Shown here: piece after piece, positions 42,257-54,149 of the stretch | Numbering within the stretch: position 1 is the stretch's first letter | Layout of the letters: the number at the start of each line of letters is the position of its first letter | Source: Heliocidaris erythrogramma | Lineage: Eukaryota > Echinodermata > Echinoidea > Camarodonta > Echinometridae | Direction: 5' to 3' | Assembly (NCBI GenBank): GCA_025617745.1 | Contig: CM046866.1 | Location: 20,978,216-21,042,215, forward strand | DNA: 64,000 nt | Translations under genes and position numbers: made by a program | Notes under the pieces: generated by a model | Seen by the model: only the letters and a program-made list of their open reading frames with translations | What the model was told of the DNA's origin: nothing | Database searches by the model: none

Positions 42257-42848
42257 ATTTACTGCAATAAATCATATATACCTACCTATTATGCCTGTAG
42301 TCTTGACTACGGGACCCCTTCGAGAATTTAACACAAATGAGTCACAATATTGTGCGCACCCCCCGTAATCCTATTGTCCCCTTCGCCACTCACGCGCGTC
42401 AACACGCTACGGCCATCTTCCTCTTTCTTGCTCGCCCCCGACGAGATAGGACGTATAGTCACAGCGCTCCTGAAATCAGGTCGTATAGTATCTTTTAGGT
42501 GCGCTTTTTCGCATATTTAAAGCACTTTTAGGTACCTATATTCGCTTAGATTATAGTACTTTGTGTTTTAGTAGTCACTCTTGCCGATTGCAAGGGATTT
42601 TTTGATTCCCTTTCTTGGCATTTATTTTTCTCTTTCACGGTCAGCCCCACGTAGATATTTCTGTGTGTTTGCGGGTGTTTCCGTTTGTCACCGAGCCTTT
42701 GGGTTCGGTGTTTGTTCTTACGGTTTTTTGGCTGTGAAAATCTTTTGTGCGTATCTCCCAAATAAAATTTACTCTTATTTTACTGCATTCAGTTGCAGTA
42801 TTTCTTATTTTGAAAAGTATACTTTATTGTCTGTTTTATTGCAGTGGT

Positions 42849-44107
42849 ATGAGTTCGGAAGAAGAAGCAGTTAGGTCAAGGAGACCTGCTTCTTCCGAAG
42901 AGTCGTCTAGCAAGACGACTCGGCCTTCCAGAACTTTCCCGAGTACTTCGGTACATGGGGGAGGGAGGAGGGCTAAGGGTAAGTTGCCTAGTGGTGTTTC
43001 CTTGCAGAGTTTGCCAGTCTCGGAGCTTGCGGCTTCGGGACGGTTGGCGTTAACTGAATCGGGATTGTCAACTCCGAAGCCCGTGGTTTCGGGGTGGGTG
43101 GCGTCAGATTCTAGTGGTTTGGATATCTCGAATCCAATCCCCCGGTCGCTGAGACCAGAGGGGGGGGGGCGGTTGTTTCCCGTACGGTAGCGTTCACTCG
43201 CTCTGATCCGTTAGGGGAGACGCGCCCCACTACTGCAGGGCAACCCACGGGCTTAGTCCATGTTGGTCTGGGTTCTCAAACCCTAGCCCCCGGCAAACGC
43301 CATGTGGGGGAACGAGTACTTCCTGGGCTGTCTACATTGCCAGCTAATGGGAATGCTCGAGCTAACAATTATGGACGCTCTTTGGAGCAACAGGTGTTTT
43401 CACCTGAGTGCGTGACTACTAGTGCTCCCCTATTGCCGCTTTCTAGCGGTCCAATAGCGGGTTCACACGCCTTTAGTAGTCATCGAGCACATACCGAGTC
43501 ATCTCGGTCTGCCCCCGCACTGGGAGCTTTTAGCTCCCAACCCATGGCTACTGCATCTTCTTGCTTAGACAATATGAGTGATTTGGGCGATTCTCTAGGC
43601 TTACGCCATGAGCGCTCCAATCCCTTTATGGGAAGTGAACGTCCCTCCGCGGAGGGATCGGTTCGTGTTTCCGAAGTGGCTTCGGAGAGCCGAACGAATC
43701 CGATTAAGCGTTCTAAGAAAAGGGTTTCGGCTACGACTCTTGTCGAGCCAGCCAAGAAAAAGGCCAAGAAGAAGGCAAAAAGTGGCAAGGCTTTGCCGGC
43801 CTCTTGCCCGTCTGGCCTGGCTAACCCAGCTAGCTCCTCTCAAGCTGACATGTTCAGCATGATGCGGGCTTTTCCTCAGAATCAGGGTTGGTCCTTTGTA
43901 CCGGCTACTTCAACCCTGACTTCTGTCCCTATTCAGGGGTCTGACTTTGAGACTAATCAGCCTTTTGTGATTGATTCGTCTTTGTCTGAGTCGGTTTCGC
44001 ATGTGTCTCCTATTCCCGCGGCCCTTGGGGCGCCGCCGGGCGAGGAGACTTTTGTTGAACCATGCGGGGCTCTGCCTGCTGAGTCCTTTGTTGGCGTTCC
44101 TTTGCCG
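42849..44107 (+). pseudogene. DIRS copy C gag-like ORF (young part)
   Basis: The ATG at 42849 opens MSSEEEAVRSRRPASSEESS. A lengthened G run at about 43161-43170 shifts the frame. The next frame is open from before 43304 to 44134 with TLVEPAKKKAKKKAKSGKAL and ADMFSMMRAFPQNQGW. The homology breaks at about 44107. Confidence 0.75.
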
Positions 44108-44972
44108 GGTCATCCCGGTCCGCCCTTGCACTGAGCGCCTTGGCGCCCGGCCCATGGCTGTTGCATCTTCTTGCTCAGCCGATATGGGTAATTGGTGCGC
44201 GTCTTTTGGTTCATTACCCTCAGCGCACTTCTCCCATAAAGGGAGGCGAGCGTCCCTCAGCGGAGGGTTCGGTTCGTGTTCCCGAAGGGCTTCGGGGATC
44301 CGAACGAAACCGAATAAACGCTCTGAAAAGCGGGTTTCGACTTAGGCTCTTTTTGGGCCAATCAGAAGCCTAGGGAAGGGGCTAAAATAGGCAAGGCTTT
44401 GCCTGCCTCTTGCCCATCGGGTTTAGCTAACCCTCCGGTCTCTCAAGCTGAGATGTTCGGTGTGAGATGGGCTTTGCCCAGACTCAGGGTTGGTCCCTTG
44501 TACCAGGCATCACATCCCCTGCTTTTGTCCCTTTTTTGGGTCGGACATCGAGACTAATTAGCCTTTTATGGTTTATTCTTCTTTGTCTGTGACGGGATCA
44601 CATGCGCCTCCTATTCTTGCAGCCTCGGGGTTCCGTCGGGTGAGGAGGCTTATGGCGGGTCTTGCGTGAATCCGACTGTTTCGGCCTTTGTTCGTGATCC
44701 TTTGTCACGATCAGGCGGAACCAGTTTTGGAAGCAGCCTCTCAAGCTTCGGTTTCCGAATCGCTGGGGCAGGCAGAGCCTTAGTCGCTCTCCCTTTGTGG
44801 GGTAGAAGCGATTGCTTTGTTCTAAACTTTCCCTGACTTTCAGTCAGCCCGCGCGCAGGGTTCGACTTTGCTTGGGTTCAGGCAGCGGGATTCCTCTGAG
44901 GGTATTTCTCTTGCGGAGGATTTCAAGCTGGATTATGGACGCATTGAAGCGGCGCTTCTTTTAAGCGTCATG
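44108..44972 (+). pseudogene. Second, older gag-like segment
   Basis: It restarts at the gag position of the GGTCATCTCGGTCTGCCC block of other copies (43498) and runs, with many indels, to the DFKLDYGRIEA-like segment. Several stops. It is related to the degraded copies D and E rather than to the preceding half. Confidence 0.65.
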
Positions 44973-46700
44973 TTTGGTTTGCAGTGGTCATAGTTTTCCA
45001 CTGCAGCTGCCTCGGTCATGTACCGTCGCAGAGTCTTGGTTCTTACGGCCCTTTGGGTTAAGGAGTCGGACATCGCACTGCTTCTCTCGGGTCCTTTGCT
45101 TTTGGCGATGCGCGATAACAGGTCTCTGTCTTGTTTACATGCTCATCCTAAGTCGATGCGAGCCTCTGTCCGCGTCTTGGTTGGTGGCTGTCTTCGTTCC
45201 TTTCTCCCCGCTTGGGAGACCATCTCCGGGGACGCTTTTGTTCTCTTTGACGGACGGGACGGATTCTTCATAGATCTGTCCGCCCCGCTCCCCGGAGGGG
45301 CTATAGGAACTCGGTCAGCTCACAGGCCCTAGCTCGTTCTCGTGCCTCATCAGAGATTGAATCTCTGTTGAAAATGTGGGCTATAGAAAGGGTAAGAGAC
45401 TGGCTGTCTTTTTCCCTTTCTCTGACTTTTGTTATTCCCAAGCGCTCGGGAAAACTTCAGTACATTTTCGGATGGAGACTCTCGCCTCCATTCTCCTGTT
45501 GATCAAGAGGAAGGACTACGCGGTCTTGATAGTTTTCGAAGATGCGTATTTCCACTTTCCCATTCATCGCGCTTCGCGCGATCTTCTGGGGTTTCCTTCC
45601 TCTCAGAGACTTATCGCTTTCGCACTCTTCCCTTCGGGCTGCGCCCAGTCCCTCGGGTTCTTACTCAGGTTGTAGCCGTGCTGGCAGCCTCTCTGAGGCG
45701 ACGCGGCCTTCGGCTATTTTTGCTACCTGGACGATTGGCTTCTCCTAGCGGAGTCGCGCGATTGTTTGTTGGACGAGACTCGTTTGCTCGTCAAGACTTG
45801 GGTTTCCTAATGTTTTGGGAAAAGTCAGAGTTAGTTCCTACTTGCAGCCCAGTTTTCTGGGGGCTGTGTTGGACATTTGGAATCAGTTGGCTCGGCCCAG
45901 TCGAGACAGGTTTCTCACCATTGTCTCGGCAGCTCGCAAGCTCATGCTGGCCAGAAAGGTTCTTGCGCGAGGCAAGTCCTTCCGTACCCCCCCCCCTTCC
46001 TTTGATCTCGTTTTCGATGGACGCCTCTCGGTTGGGGTGGGGAGGACATTGCAATGGCAGCGCGGTCGCGGGGGATTGGTCTCATCTTGGGACTCTTCCC
46101 CATATTTAATGTCCTGGAGTTTATGGCAGTTCTTTTAACCCTGCTTCATTTCAGAAGTCGACTTTTCAGTCGTTCAGTTCTGATCCTCACGGACAATGTC
46201 ACTGTGGCGGCTTATGTCAATCTGCAGGGAAGCACTCGTTCTGCTATCCTGAATGCCCTCGTTCTGCTATCCTGAATGCCCTAGCAGCACAGCTGTGGAG
46301 GTGGTGTTGTCGCATGGCGATCACACCCGTGGCCTCTTTCATCCCCGGTCTGGAAAACCTCTTTGCGGATTTTCTGTCTCGGGGCAGGTGTCTTCCATCG
46401 GAATGGATGCTCCATCCAGAGGTCTTTCGCCGCATTTGCAGTTACCTGGATCCACTGGAAGTGGATCTTTTTGCGTCGGTTCTAAACCACCTACTTCCGA
46501 TATATTGCTCCTGTGCGCGCGATTGGGGAGCTTGGGCTCTCAATGCTTTCTCTCTCAGTTGGGAGAATCTTCGAGGATTTGCCTTTTCTCCCTTCCAGCT
46601 GATTCCGCGAGTCTTGCGGAAGATCAGGGAAGATCGGGCTCGGGTGCTTGTGATAGCTCCCTTTTGGCCCAGGAGGAGTTGGTTCCGGAGCTAATGAGCC
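44973..46700 (+). pseudogene. DIRS copy C reverse transcriptase / RNase H, degraded
   Basis: Fragments in several frames: FLPAWETISGDAF, VIPKRSG with a deletion of about 45 bp before VHFRMETLAS (45450), FEDAYFHFPIHRASRDLLGF, a YLDDW-coding block at about 45724, and RNase H pieces SMDASRLGWGGHCNGS, LTDNVTVAAYVNLQG and ENLFADFLSRG. A 24-bp tandem duplication lies at 46238-46285. The codons for ordered RT motifs survive, but no frame spans them. Confidence 0.75.
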
Positions 46701-46769
46701 TTCTGGCGGCTCAACTGTTCCTTCTTCCGTTAAGAGTGGATCTGGTGTTGCAGCCCCTCTCGGGGATTC

Positions 46770-47850
46770 TTCACCACAATCCAGAGTCCCTTCATTTGAC
46801 TGCTTGGCCCTTGTCGGGGAATCTGCAAGACAGTCGGGTCTCTGTGATAGAGCCGCGGAATTTTTATTGTCCAGTCGTAGAGTTTCTACTAGGGAGATTT
46901 ATAATTCCCGTCTTTCTGTCTTTTTCCTTTGGCGTAAAGAGCGAAATCAAACCCCTTATCGGCTCCTATTGGTTCAATTGCGGATTTTCTAATCTCGCTA
47001 TTTGACAAAGGGAGATCCATCTCTACTATCCAAGGCTACCGTTTGGAACGATCGGGGCCATTCATTCGGGTTTCTCAGATGGTTCGGGGATTTCCAATTC
47101 CCCGCTGTCAAGTGGTGTGATTCGGTCGTTCTTTTTGAAGCGACCTCCTTGTTCTAGGTTAATGCCGTCTTGGAGTCTGCCTAAGGTCCTGGAGGCCTTG
47201 CCGAAACCTCTTTTCGAACCGTTAGGTGAAGCTCGCTTCATCATCTTACGGTTAAGACGCTCTTTTTGGTAGCTTTTGCCTCTGGGCAGAGGCGCAGTAC
47301 TCTTCATGCTCTCTGCCTTACTCCTGGTCATGTTCGCTGGGAGAGAAAAGGCGTTAGATTGATTCCTAAGGCTTCTTTTATTGCCAAGAATCAGACAGCT
47401 GCCTCTGGCCCTGTTGAGATTTTTCTTTGTCTGCTTTGTGGGTTTTCGTCGGTGCGCGAGGACAAAGTTTGGTGTCCTGTTAGGGCTCTCAATTGGTATA
47501 TTGATAAGACTAAGTCTTATCGTAAGGATGATCAGTTGTTCCTGATCACTAGAGAGCCTTTTTCTCCTGCTTCTCTTGATTCCATTTCTAGATGGATTGT
47601 CGAGGCTTTTAGGGCTGCTGGCACAGGGGCTCTTTGTTCCGACAGTAAGCCTCGTGCTCATGACACTCGTAGTGTCAGCACTTCTTGGGCTCTGTTTCAA
47701 GGTGTGGCGCTTGATGATATTTTGAAGGCTGCTTATTGGCGTTCGCCCAATTCTTTCATTTCTTGCTACCTTAGGGATGTTCCCGCAGGTGAGGCTTTGT
47801 TTGCGTCAGCCACCTTGAAGGCCGCTGTGTCTTTGTATTCTTCGCTGTAA
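46770..47850 (+). pseudogene. DIRS copy C tyrosine recombinase (catalytic residues present, N-part shifted)
   Basis: The N-terminal part (SARQSGLCDRAAEFLLSSRR) is shifted near 46960 and 47045. The catalytic half is open from before 47266 to 47850: ASGQRRSTLHALCL with the first arginine, HDTRSVSTSWAL with intact H-x-x-R, and SCYLRDVPAG with the tyrosine. It is the only copy in the window that keeps all of these. A small deletion near 47230 (GAAGCTCGCTTC) separates the halves, so a full protein cannot be made. Confidence 0.85.
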
Positions 47851-47904
47851 TCCTATTCCCTTCTGCTTGAAACATGCCTCCCGGTCTTTGAGTTGGCGCT
47901 GGTC

Positions 47905-48000
47905 TGGCATAATAGGTAGGTATATATGATTTATTGCAGTAAATTTGTAAAATCAGCACTGATTTTCTTATTTACTATATAAATCTATATACCTACCTAT
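47905..48000 (+). repeat. DIRS copy C internal complementary region
   Basis: Same fused complement of both outer ends as in copy B, uninterrupted. Confidence 0.9.
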
Positions 48001-48607
48001 GACCCTCCCTCCTTCCCCTCACCTTGCAAGCAACATGTTTCTACTTGGGATTGCTCGCAAATTACCTATTATGCCTGTAGTCTTGACTACGGGACCCCTT
48101 CGAGAATTTAACACAAATGAGTCACAATATTGTGCGCACCCCCCGTAATCCTATTGTCCCCTTCGCCACTCACGCGCGTCAACACGCTACGGCCATCTTC
48201 CTCTTTCTTGCTCGCCCCCGACGAGTTAGGATGTCGAGTCAGGGCGCTCCTGAAATCTGGTCTTTTTGTATCTTTTCAGCGCGCTTTCTCGCTCTTTAAA
48301 GCACTTTTCTGTACTTCTTTTTCGTAAGATTATAGTACTCTTGTGTTTTTATGTCACTTTTGCCGATTGCAAGGGATATTTTTGATTCCTTTCCAGGCAA
48401 GTTATTTTCATTTTCACTGCCAGCCCCACGTAGTTATTTCTGTGTGTGTTTTGCTGGTGTTTCCGTTTGACCCGATCCGTTTCGGTTCGGTGTTTGTTTA
48501 TACGGTTTTTATCTAAATTCTGCGTATCCCCAAATTTATTTTTACCTGCACTCTTTTAAAGTATTTCATATTTTTGTATACTTTATTGTCTGTTTTATTG
48601 CAGCATT

Positions 48608-49780
48608 ATGAGTTCGGAAGAAGAAGCTGCTAGGTCGCGGAGACCTGCTTCTTCCGAAGAGTCGTCTAGCAAGACGACTCGAACCTCCAGAACTCTCCCG
48701 AGTGCTTTCGTACATGGGGAGGGAGGAGGGCTGCAGGTAAGTTGCCCAGTGGTGTTTCCCTGCTGGGTTTGCCATCCTTGGAGCATGCGGCTTCGGGGCG
48801 GGTGGCGTTAGTTGAGTTTGGGACGTCAGCTCCGGAGCCCGTGGCTTAGGGTGGGTGGCGTCAAGCTCTAGTGGTTTGGATATTACGAATCCAATCCTCT
48901 GGGGTCTGACTTTGAGTCTAATCAGCCTTTTGTGCTTGATTCTTCATTGTCTGAGACGGGATCTCTCGCGTCTCCTGTACCCCCAGCCCTCGGGGCTCCG
49001 GTGGGTGAAGAGACCAATAGTGGTCCATGGGAGTGTCCGCCTGTTTTGGTTTTTGTTCGTGGACCTTTGTCCTGATCAATTCAAGCGGACCCATTTTGGA
49101 TGTGGTTTCTCAAGCTTTGGTTTCTGAATCGACATTGTTGGAGCAGGCAGAGCCTCGATCGCTCTCCCTTTGTGGGGTAGAGGCGATTGCTTTGTTGTCC
49201 ATATATCTATCGCCTCTCCCTTTGTGGGGTAGAGGCGATTGCTTTGTTGTCCATATATCTCCCTGAATTTCAGTCAGCCCGTGCGCAGGGTTCGACTTCG
49301 CGTTAGGTAATATGACCGCATTGAATCAACGCTCTTTTGTTAAGCGCCCTGTTTCGATTAAGGGTAAAGCCTCTGGTTATTGATGACCTGCTGCACTCTC
49401 TTTTTAGTTCGCAGTGGTCACAACTTTCCAGTGCGGTTGCTTCGGTTACGTACCATCGCAGGCTCTTGGCTCTCTCTGCCCTTGGGGTTTAGGAGTCTGA
49501 CATCGCGCCACTTCTCTGGGATGTTCCGTCTCGGGGTCCTTCGCTCTTTGGCGGTCAATTCGCTACAGTTTTTCAGAGAGAGTTTGATGCGCGGAAGCAG
49601 GTCACTGAGATGACTAAGCAGTTCGCGCTCCTTTTAAAAACGATGCGGGCCTTGGTCCGTCGGAGGCCTGTTGTTCCCACTTAGGGGTAACAGTCGTGTT
49701 TTTGGGGGCCCGCCTGCTGAGGTACTCGTGGCTCTCTGCGTGGCAGGGCGATGGCTTCGCACAAGGCTAAGCCTAGGCTT
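48608..49780 (+). pseudogene. DIRS copy D gag-like ORF, internally deleted
   Basis: The ATG at 48608 opens MSSEEEAARSRRPASSEESS. A deletion at about 48899 removes roughly 800 bp between the SNPI and GSDFE segments of other copies. More deletions lie near 49311 and 49374. A 63-bp stretch (LSLCGVEAIALLSIY-coding) is tandemly duplicated at about 49140-49262. Multiple frameshifts. Confidence 0.7.
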
Positions 49781-52290
49781 TGATGGTTTTCTCCCCGCTT
49801 GGGAGGCCATCTCCGGGGACGCATTTGTGTATTCCGTCGTGCGAGACGGATTCTTCCTAGATCTATCTGTCTTGCTCCCGGGAGGGGCTATAAGATCTTG
49901 TTCACCTCCCATGTCTGCCCTGGCTCGTTCTCATGCCTCAACGGAGATCAAATCTCTGTTGAAAAGAGGGCGATAGAAAGGGTAAAAGACCAGCCGTCTC
50001 TTTCCCTTTCTCCGATCTTTGTTTTTCCCAAGCGCTCGGGAAGACTTCGATTGATACTGAATTTGAAAAGAATAAACAAATTCATTCCTTCAGTGCATTT
50101 TCGAAATGGAGACCCTCGCCTCCATTCTCCCGTTGATCAAGAGGAAGGACTACGCGATCTTGATAGATCTCAAGGATGTGTATTTCCTTTTTCCCATACA
50201 TTGTGCTTCGCGCGGTCTTCTGGGATTTTTCCTTCCTCTCAGAGACTTTCACTTTCCCCTTGGGTTTTTACTCAGGTTGTAGCCGTTATGGTAGCCTCGC
50301 TGAGGAGGCGCCGCTGCCTTCGGCTATTTTGCTACCTGGATGACTGGCTCCTCTTAGCGGAGTCGCACGATCGTTGTTAGACTTCAATTGATACTGAATT
50401 TGAAAAGAATAAACAAATTCATTCCTTCAGTGCATTTTCGAAGTGGAGACCCTCGCCTCCATTCTCCCGTTGATCAAGAGGAAGGACTACGCGATCTTGA
50501 TAGATCTCAAGGATGCGTATTTCCTTTTTCCCATCCATTGTGCTTCGTGCGGTCTTCTGGGATTTTTCCTTCCTCTCAGAGACTTTCACTTTCCCCTTGG
50601 GTTTTTACTCAGGTTGTAGCCGTTCTGGCAGCCTCGCTGAGGCGCCGCTGCCTTCGGCTATTTTGCTACCTGGACGACTGGCTCCTCCTAGCGGAGTTGC
50701 ACGATCGTTGTTAGACGAGGCTCGTTTGCTCGTCAATTTTACTCAAGACTTGGGTTTCCTAATAAATTGGGAAAAGTCAGAGTTAGTTCTAGTCTAGTTC
50801 TGGACTCTTTTTATTGATTTTTTTTATTCGCCGACTATACACGATAAGCCGAGTGATACCGAGAACCTGTTGGCCCCGAAAAAAAAGAGTCCAGTGCAAT
50901 TGCTCCACGCTAGATGACTTTCCCTGAGATTTTTCAGGGAGAGCAATTAAAATTGGCCGCACCTCCCCAGCTAAAGCGCTAGTGAACCTTTGACCCCTGA
51001 CGTCAGCGTGGAGCAATTGCACTGGACTCTTTTTTTTCGGGGCCAACAGGTTCTCGGGATCGCGCGCGTATAGTCGGCGAATAAAAAATGAATAAAAAAG
51101 AGTCCAGAACTAGACTAAGTTAGTTCCTACTCGCAGCCCAGTTTTTCTGGGGGCTGTGTTGGACATTCGGAATCAGTTGGCTTGGCCCAGTCGAGACAGG
51201 ATTCTCACTGTTGTCTCTGCGACTCGCAAGCTCATTCTGGCCAGCAGGGCCAGATAGTGGCTTCAGTTTTTGGGATATCTAGCCAGTCTAATCGATGTTC
51301 TAGAGGATTTCCGGCTCCTTATGAGTTCTTTTGAGAGGCATCTCCTCATGTTTTACAAACCATGCAAGGATTCTCTTTTGGTCTGGATTCCAGTACCAGT
51401 AGAAATCAAGTCTCTTTTCTCCCGTTGGATAAACGAGGAATTTCGCGCGCGAGGCAAGTCCTTCCGTACCCCCTTCCGTCAATCTCGGTTTCGACGGACG
51501 CTTCTCGGTTGGGGTGGGGCAGACATTGCAAAGGCAGCACTGTCGCGGGGGATTGGTCTCTTCTCGGGACTCTTTCCCATATCAATGTCCTGGAGTTTAT
51601 GGCAGTTCTTTTAACCCTGCTCCATTTCAGAAGTCGACTTCTCAATCGTTCAGTTCTAATCCTCACGGACAATGTCACTGTGGCGGCTTATATCAATCGG
51701 CAGGGAGGCACTCGTTCTGCTACCCTGAATGCCCTAGCAGCACAGCTGTGGAGGTGGTGTTGTCGCATGGCGATCACACCCGTGGCCTCTTTCATCCCCG
51801 GTCAGGTAAACCTCATTGCGGATTTTCTGTCTCGGGGCAGGTGTCTTCCATCAGAATGGATGCTCCATCCAGAGGTCTTTTGCCGCATTCGCAGTTGCCT
51901 GGGTCCACTGGAAGTGGATCTTTTTGCGTCGGTCTTGAACCACCAACTTCCGAAATATTGCTCCCGTGTTCGCGATCAGGGAGCTTGGGCTCTGGATGCT
52001 TTCTCTCTCAGTTGGGAAAATCTTTGAGGATTCGCCTTTCCTCCCTTCCAGCTGATTCCGCGAGTCTTGCGGAAGATCAGGGAAGATCGGGCTCGGGTGA
52101 TTTTGATAGCTCCCTTTTTGGCCCAGGAGGAGTTGGTTTCCGTTCTCCCGTTAAGAGCGGATCTGGTGTTGCAGCCCCTCTCGGGGATTATTCACCACAG
52201 TCCGGAGTCCCTTCATTTGACTGCTTGGCCCCTGTCGGGGAATCCGCAAGACAGTCGTGTCTCTCTGATAGAGCCGCGGACTTTTTAATG
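49781..52290 (+). pseudogene. DIRS copy D reverse transcriptase / RNase H, with duplication and insertion
   Basis: RT pieces include LSLSPIFVFPKRSGRLRL and a YLDDWLLL-coding block, present twice because 50051-50387 and 50388-50715 are tandem copies of a 337-bp segment. The fold-back insertion at 50790-51117 lies just after SELV. RNase H is open in 51362-52027: VSTDASRLGWGRHCKGS, LTDNVTVAAYINRQGG, VNLIADFLSRG, then DLFASVLNHQLPKYCSR. Confidence 0.8.
50790..51117. mobile_element. Mutator-like fold-back MITE, 328 bp
   Basis: The ends TAGTCTAGTTCTGGACTC are exactly inverted at 50790 and 51117. The arms remain complementary for about 130 bp, including TTATTCGCCGACTATAC and GTTGGCCCCGAAAAAAAAGA. 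A 9-bp direct repeat AGTTAGTTC flanks it (50781-50789 and 51118-51126); that sequence occurs once in the uninterrupted DIRS copies. Duplication length and long arms fit Mutator-like elements. Confidence 0.85.
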
Positions 52291-52881
52291 TCCAGTCTTT
52301 CGGTCTTTTTCCTTTGGTGTAAAGAGCGAAATCAAACCCCGTCTTAGGCTCCCATTGGTTCAATTGCGGATTTTCTAATCTCGCTATTTGACAAAGGGAG
52401 ATCCATCTCTATTATCCGAGGCTACAGATCGGCGATCAGGGCCATTCATTCGGGGTTCTCAGATGGTTCGGGGAATTCTAATTCCCCGCTGTTGAGTGGT
52501 TTGATTCGGTCGTTCTTTCTGAAACGTCCTCCTCGTTCTAAGTTAGTCCCGTCTTGGAGTCTGCCTAAGGTCTTAGGAGCTCTGGCAAAGCCTCCTTTTG
52601 AGCCGTTAGGTGAAGCTTCGCTTCACCATCTTACGGTTAATACGCTCTTCTTGGTAGCCATTGCCTCTGGGCAGAGGCGCAGTATTCTTCATGCCCTCTG
52701 TCTTACTCTTGGTCATGCTCGCTGGGAGAGAAAAGGTGTTAGATTGATTCCTAAGGCTTCTTTCATTGCCAAGAATCAAACGGCTTCCTCTGGCCCTGTT
52801 AAGATGTTTCTTTGTCCGCTTTCTGAATTTTCGTCAGTGCGCGAGGACAAGGTTTGGTGTCCTGTTAGAGCTCTCAAATGG
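52180..52881 (+). pseudogene. DIRS copy D tyrosine recombinase, 5' part
   Basis: N-terminal part with DRAADFLMSS (a 27-bp deletion follows it) and SIIRGYRSAI; then an open frame 52492-52881 with SGLIRSFFLKRPPRSKLVPS, LFLVAIASGQRRSILHALCL (first catalytic arginine) and VWCPVRALKWY. It is cut at 52882 by the 5.4-kb element and resumes at 58326. Confidence 0.8.
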
Positions 52882-53209
52882 TACAGTTCCGCCCGCGGGC
52901 AACGTCACGCCCAAAACAAAGAATGGACGAGACCTGCCCGCGCTTAGAAGAAAATCGGACGCGTCCGGTACCCTCAAACTTTCAAAGTCAGTCGTGCATG
53001 AATGCGGAAATACTCGTATATTTGAGGGTACTTGGACTAAAAAATAACGCTACCTCAGGAAGAAAGATTGCGTGGCTTCGTCCGAAAAAATACAAAGAGT
53101 ATTTCTCTTTGTAATAAAAAGGGTTTTATTTAATTTCCCGACAACCATTTAGATATATATGAGGACAATATTAGGAAATAATGTAAGTTGTCGAAGGTGT
53201 CGGGAAGTT

Positions 53210-53264
53210 CATTTCCGCATCCAAATTTTGGTCTTGACCAAAAATATGGACGCGGAAATTTTGC
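53210..53264. repeat. Inverted repeat, about 23-bp arms
   Basis: ATTTCCGCATCCAAATTTTG is mirrored by ATATGGACGCGGAAAT around a GGTCTTGACC centre. It could form a hairpin. Confidence 0.6.
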
Positions 53265-53754
53265 CCTCTCCGAAAGTGCGGAAACGCTGGGAAGTGTTTA
53301 GGAATGATAAAGACTGTGAACAGAATCTGTCAAGATTATGCGGATAGGTTGCTGAATGAACGCGGATCTACTTATTTTGCATTCTGCGTCCTGTCTGCGC
53401 CCTATTCTTCATATTGAATAGATAATAAACTGACCTACGCTGAGTTATTGTTTTAGTACCTTTTTTTATCTGTTGCCTAGCAAAACGACATCGCAATTTG
53501 AGATCGGGATATCCTTTATTTTCTTTAAAATTCAACTAGTTGCGCCCGTTTGAAGTCTTAACATTTTGCTTGGAGTTTGGTTTACTTGAAATTCTCTAGA
53601 TTATGAGGAATCATGAATAAAATATAACATTTCTAAAATAGTGAAATGTGCACCAAGTTTGACAAAAATAATTGTCAGTGGTTTCTTTTTTTCTAGGATG
53701 AACACCAGTTAAAATTTAAGTTTATCCGAATCAGCAAGATTATTGTAAATACGT

Positions 53755-54092
53755 CTTTTTTTAAAAAGTGAATTTACTAACTTATGGTATATTTTTAAGT
53801 GTGTGGTGATATATTACCGTGAGGTACATGTATTTACTTTTTAAAGTAACAAACATGTACAAGAAGGAAAATACAAGAATGAATGTTTTAATGCTGTCAT
53901 AAAATATTGAAGAACGTAAACTTTGATCATTTTTAAAGTGAATTTACTAAATCATATATTTTAAGTGTGTGGTGATATATTACATTGAGGTATTCACTTT
54001 TTAAAGGAACAGACTTGTACAAGAAGAAAAATACAATAATGAATGTTTTACTGCTGTCATAAAATATTGAAGAACGTAAACTTTGATCACCA
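53755..54092 (+). repeat. 170-bp tandem duplication, two units
   Basis: AAGTGAATTTACTAA at 53766 and 53936 begins two similar units. Both contain TAAGTGTGTGGTGATATATT, GAATGTTTTA and TGAAGAACGTAAACTTTGAT. Confidence 0.8.
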
Positions 54093-54149
54093 CAGTGCTT
54101 CATGTTTAATCGTTACGATCGTCGTACATTTTTGGTAGTATTAGGGCGT

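Larger units (their letters stand above)
42257..48060 (+). mobile_element. DIRS-like retrotransposon, copy C (recombined, right end lost)
   Basis: Left terminus 42257 to about 42440, leader, gag, degraded pol, best-preserved recombinase and ICR (47905-48000). The right terminus stops at GGGATTGCTCGCAAA (48060) and is replaced directly by the left terminus of copy D. At about 44107 the sequence jumps back about 570 bp in gag into an older, more degraded version, so the element is a mosaic of two copies. Confidence 0.85.
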
